Shown here: positions 5,640 through 6,109 of the stretch, piece after piece | How the letters are laid out: every line of letters starts with the position of its first letter | How positions within the stretch are numbered: position 1 is the first letter of the stretch | From: an uncultured Prevotella sp. | GTDB taxonomy: Bacteria; Bacteroidota; Bacteroidia; Bacteroidales; Bacteroidaceae | Length of the DNA stretch: 6,109 nt | Assembly: GCA_946625715.1 (NCBI GenBank) | Contig: CAMOTK010000120.1 | Location: 1 to 6,109, forward strand | Direction: 5' to 3' | Position numbers and translations under genes: made by a program | The notes under the pieces: model-generated | What the model saw: only the letters and a program-made list of their open reading frames with translations | The model's database searches: none | Told to the model about the DNA's origin: nothing

Positions 5640-6109
5640 TTATTTGAGTTCAAACACACGGCTGGCATAGTCTTCCCACAGGGGCACCTCGATGCCTACA
5701 TCCATCAGGAACCGCCCCGTAAACTGCTTGCCGCTCAGGGCGCAGGGCTGCTGGCCGACGCGTACATTCTTTTCTACCAACGTATAGGTTTTGTCGGGAT
5801 TGAGGCCGGCCAGGCGGATGCGCGGCAGCGGCTGATTGTAGTAGTTGTCGGTCTTGTAGACGAAGAGGCAAGCCTGCTCGTCGAGCGCGTACATCAGTGC
5901 GGCCACGCCCTTCTTGTCGTAAGGCGAAATGAGGCGGTAGAGGTCGCCCGTCTGCACGGTTGTCCTCAACTCTTTGTAATCCTTGAAACAGGTTTCCACC
6001 TGTCGGCGCTCCTCGTCGGTCATGTCCTTGGGCTGCAACTCAATGCCAAGGCGACCGCTCATGGCCACATCGCAACGGAACTTGATGGGAATGACGCGGC
6101 CACCCGTGT
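5640..6109 (-). CDS. GH36 alpha-galactosidase, C-terminal part (5' end outside window)
   Basis: The frame is open to the right edge, giving 155 residues ending in FELK and TAA at 5642-5640. The beginning of the visible part (IPIKFRCDVAMSGRLG, then IELQPKDMTDEE) is the end of the GH36 barrel, followed by YKELRTTVQTGDLYRLISPY and a C-terminal beta-sandwich (ALMYALDEQACLFVYK, IRLAGLNPDKTYTL). These are typical of bacterial GH36 alpha-galactosidases, which remove alpha-1,6-galactose from galactomannan or raffinose-type sugars. The catalytic aspartates lie upstream of the window, so activity cannot be checked here, nor the presence of a signal peptide. A GTG at 6068 is internal sequence, not the start, because the conserved frame continues past it. 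Only 9 nt separate it from GH26, indicating one transcript. Confidence 0.88.
   Translation of the reverse strand, partial: TGGRVIPIKFRCDVAMSGRLGIELQPKDMTDEERRQVETCFKDYKELRTTVQTGDLYRLISPYDKKGVAALMYALDEQACLFVYKTDNYYNQPLPRIRLAGLNPDKTYTLVEKNVRVGQQPCALSGKQFTGRFLMDVGIEVPLWEDYASRVFELK

Overview
The window reads as a polysaccharide-utilisation region from a Bacteroidetes bacterium, most likely Prevotella or a relative. The evidence is the gene content (a mannan pathway laid out as in gut Bacteroides/Prevotella), two promoters with the Bacteroidetes -7 consensus TAnnTTTG, A-rich leaders without a Shine-Dalgarno sequence, and a CTCCCCC-GAA-GGGGGAG-like palindromic repeat of a type I recall from Prevotella genomes. 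Every gene I support lies on the minus strand, so transcription runs from the right edge to the left. No tRNA, rRNA, CRISPR array or transposase was seen.

Layout in transcription order: (1) 6109-5640, the last 155 residues of a GH36 alpha-galactosidase, cut by the window edge; (2) 5630-4578, a secreted GH26 beta-mannanase; (3) a 116-nt gap with its own promoter and a candidate operator; (4) 4461-3271, a cytoplasmic GH130 mannosylglucose phosphorylase; (5) 3287-1947, a GPH-family (MelB-like) sugar:cation symporter, overlapping the previous gene by 17 nt; (6) 1950-751, a cellobiose/mannobiose 2-epimerase, overlapping by 4 nt (ATGA); (7) a strong intrinsic terminator at 752-725 that shares bases with the epimerase stop codon; (8) a 158-nt intergenic region with a second promoter and operator; (9) 592-1, the N-terminal 197 residues of a secreted protein with tandem WTGS-type modules, running off the left edge.

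Together genes 1-6 form a coherent galactomannan/mannan route. The alpha-galactosidase strips galactose side groups and GH26 releases mannobiose outside the cytoplasm. The symporter imports it, the epimerase converts mannobiose to mannosyl-glucose, and GH130 phosphorolyses that to mannose 1-phosphate plus glucose. This is the pathway described for Bacteroides fragilis (ManA / mannosylglucose phosphorylase / transporter / epimerase), so the core is recognisable rather than new. The less expected signals are the following. The two internal promoters carry matching bipartite motifs at exactly the same distance (43 nt) from their -7 boxes, which suggests one regulator controls both units. A repeat-like in-frame insertion lies next to the catalytic region of GH130. 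The secreted repeat protein at the left edge is more AT-rich than the operon and appears co-regulated with it.
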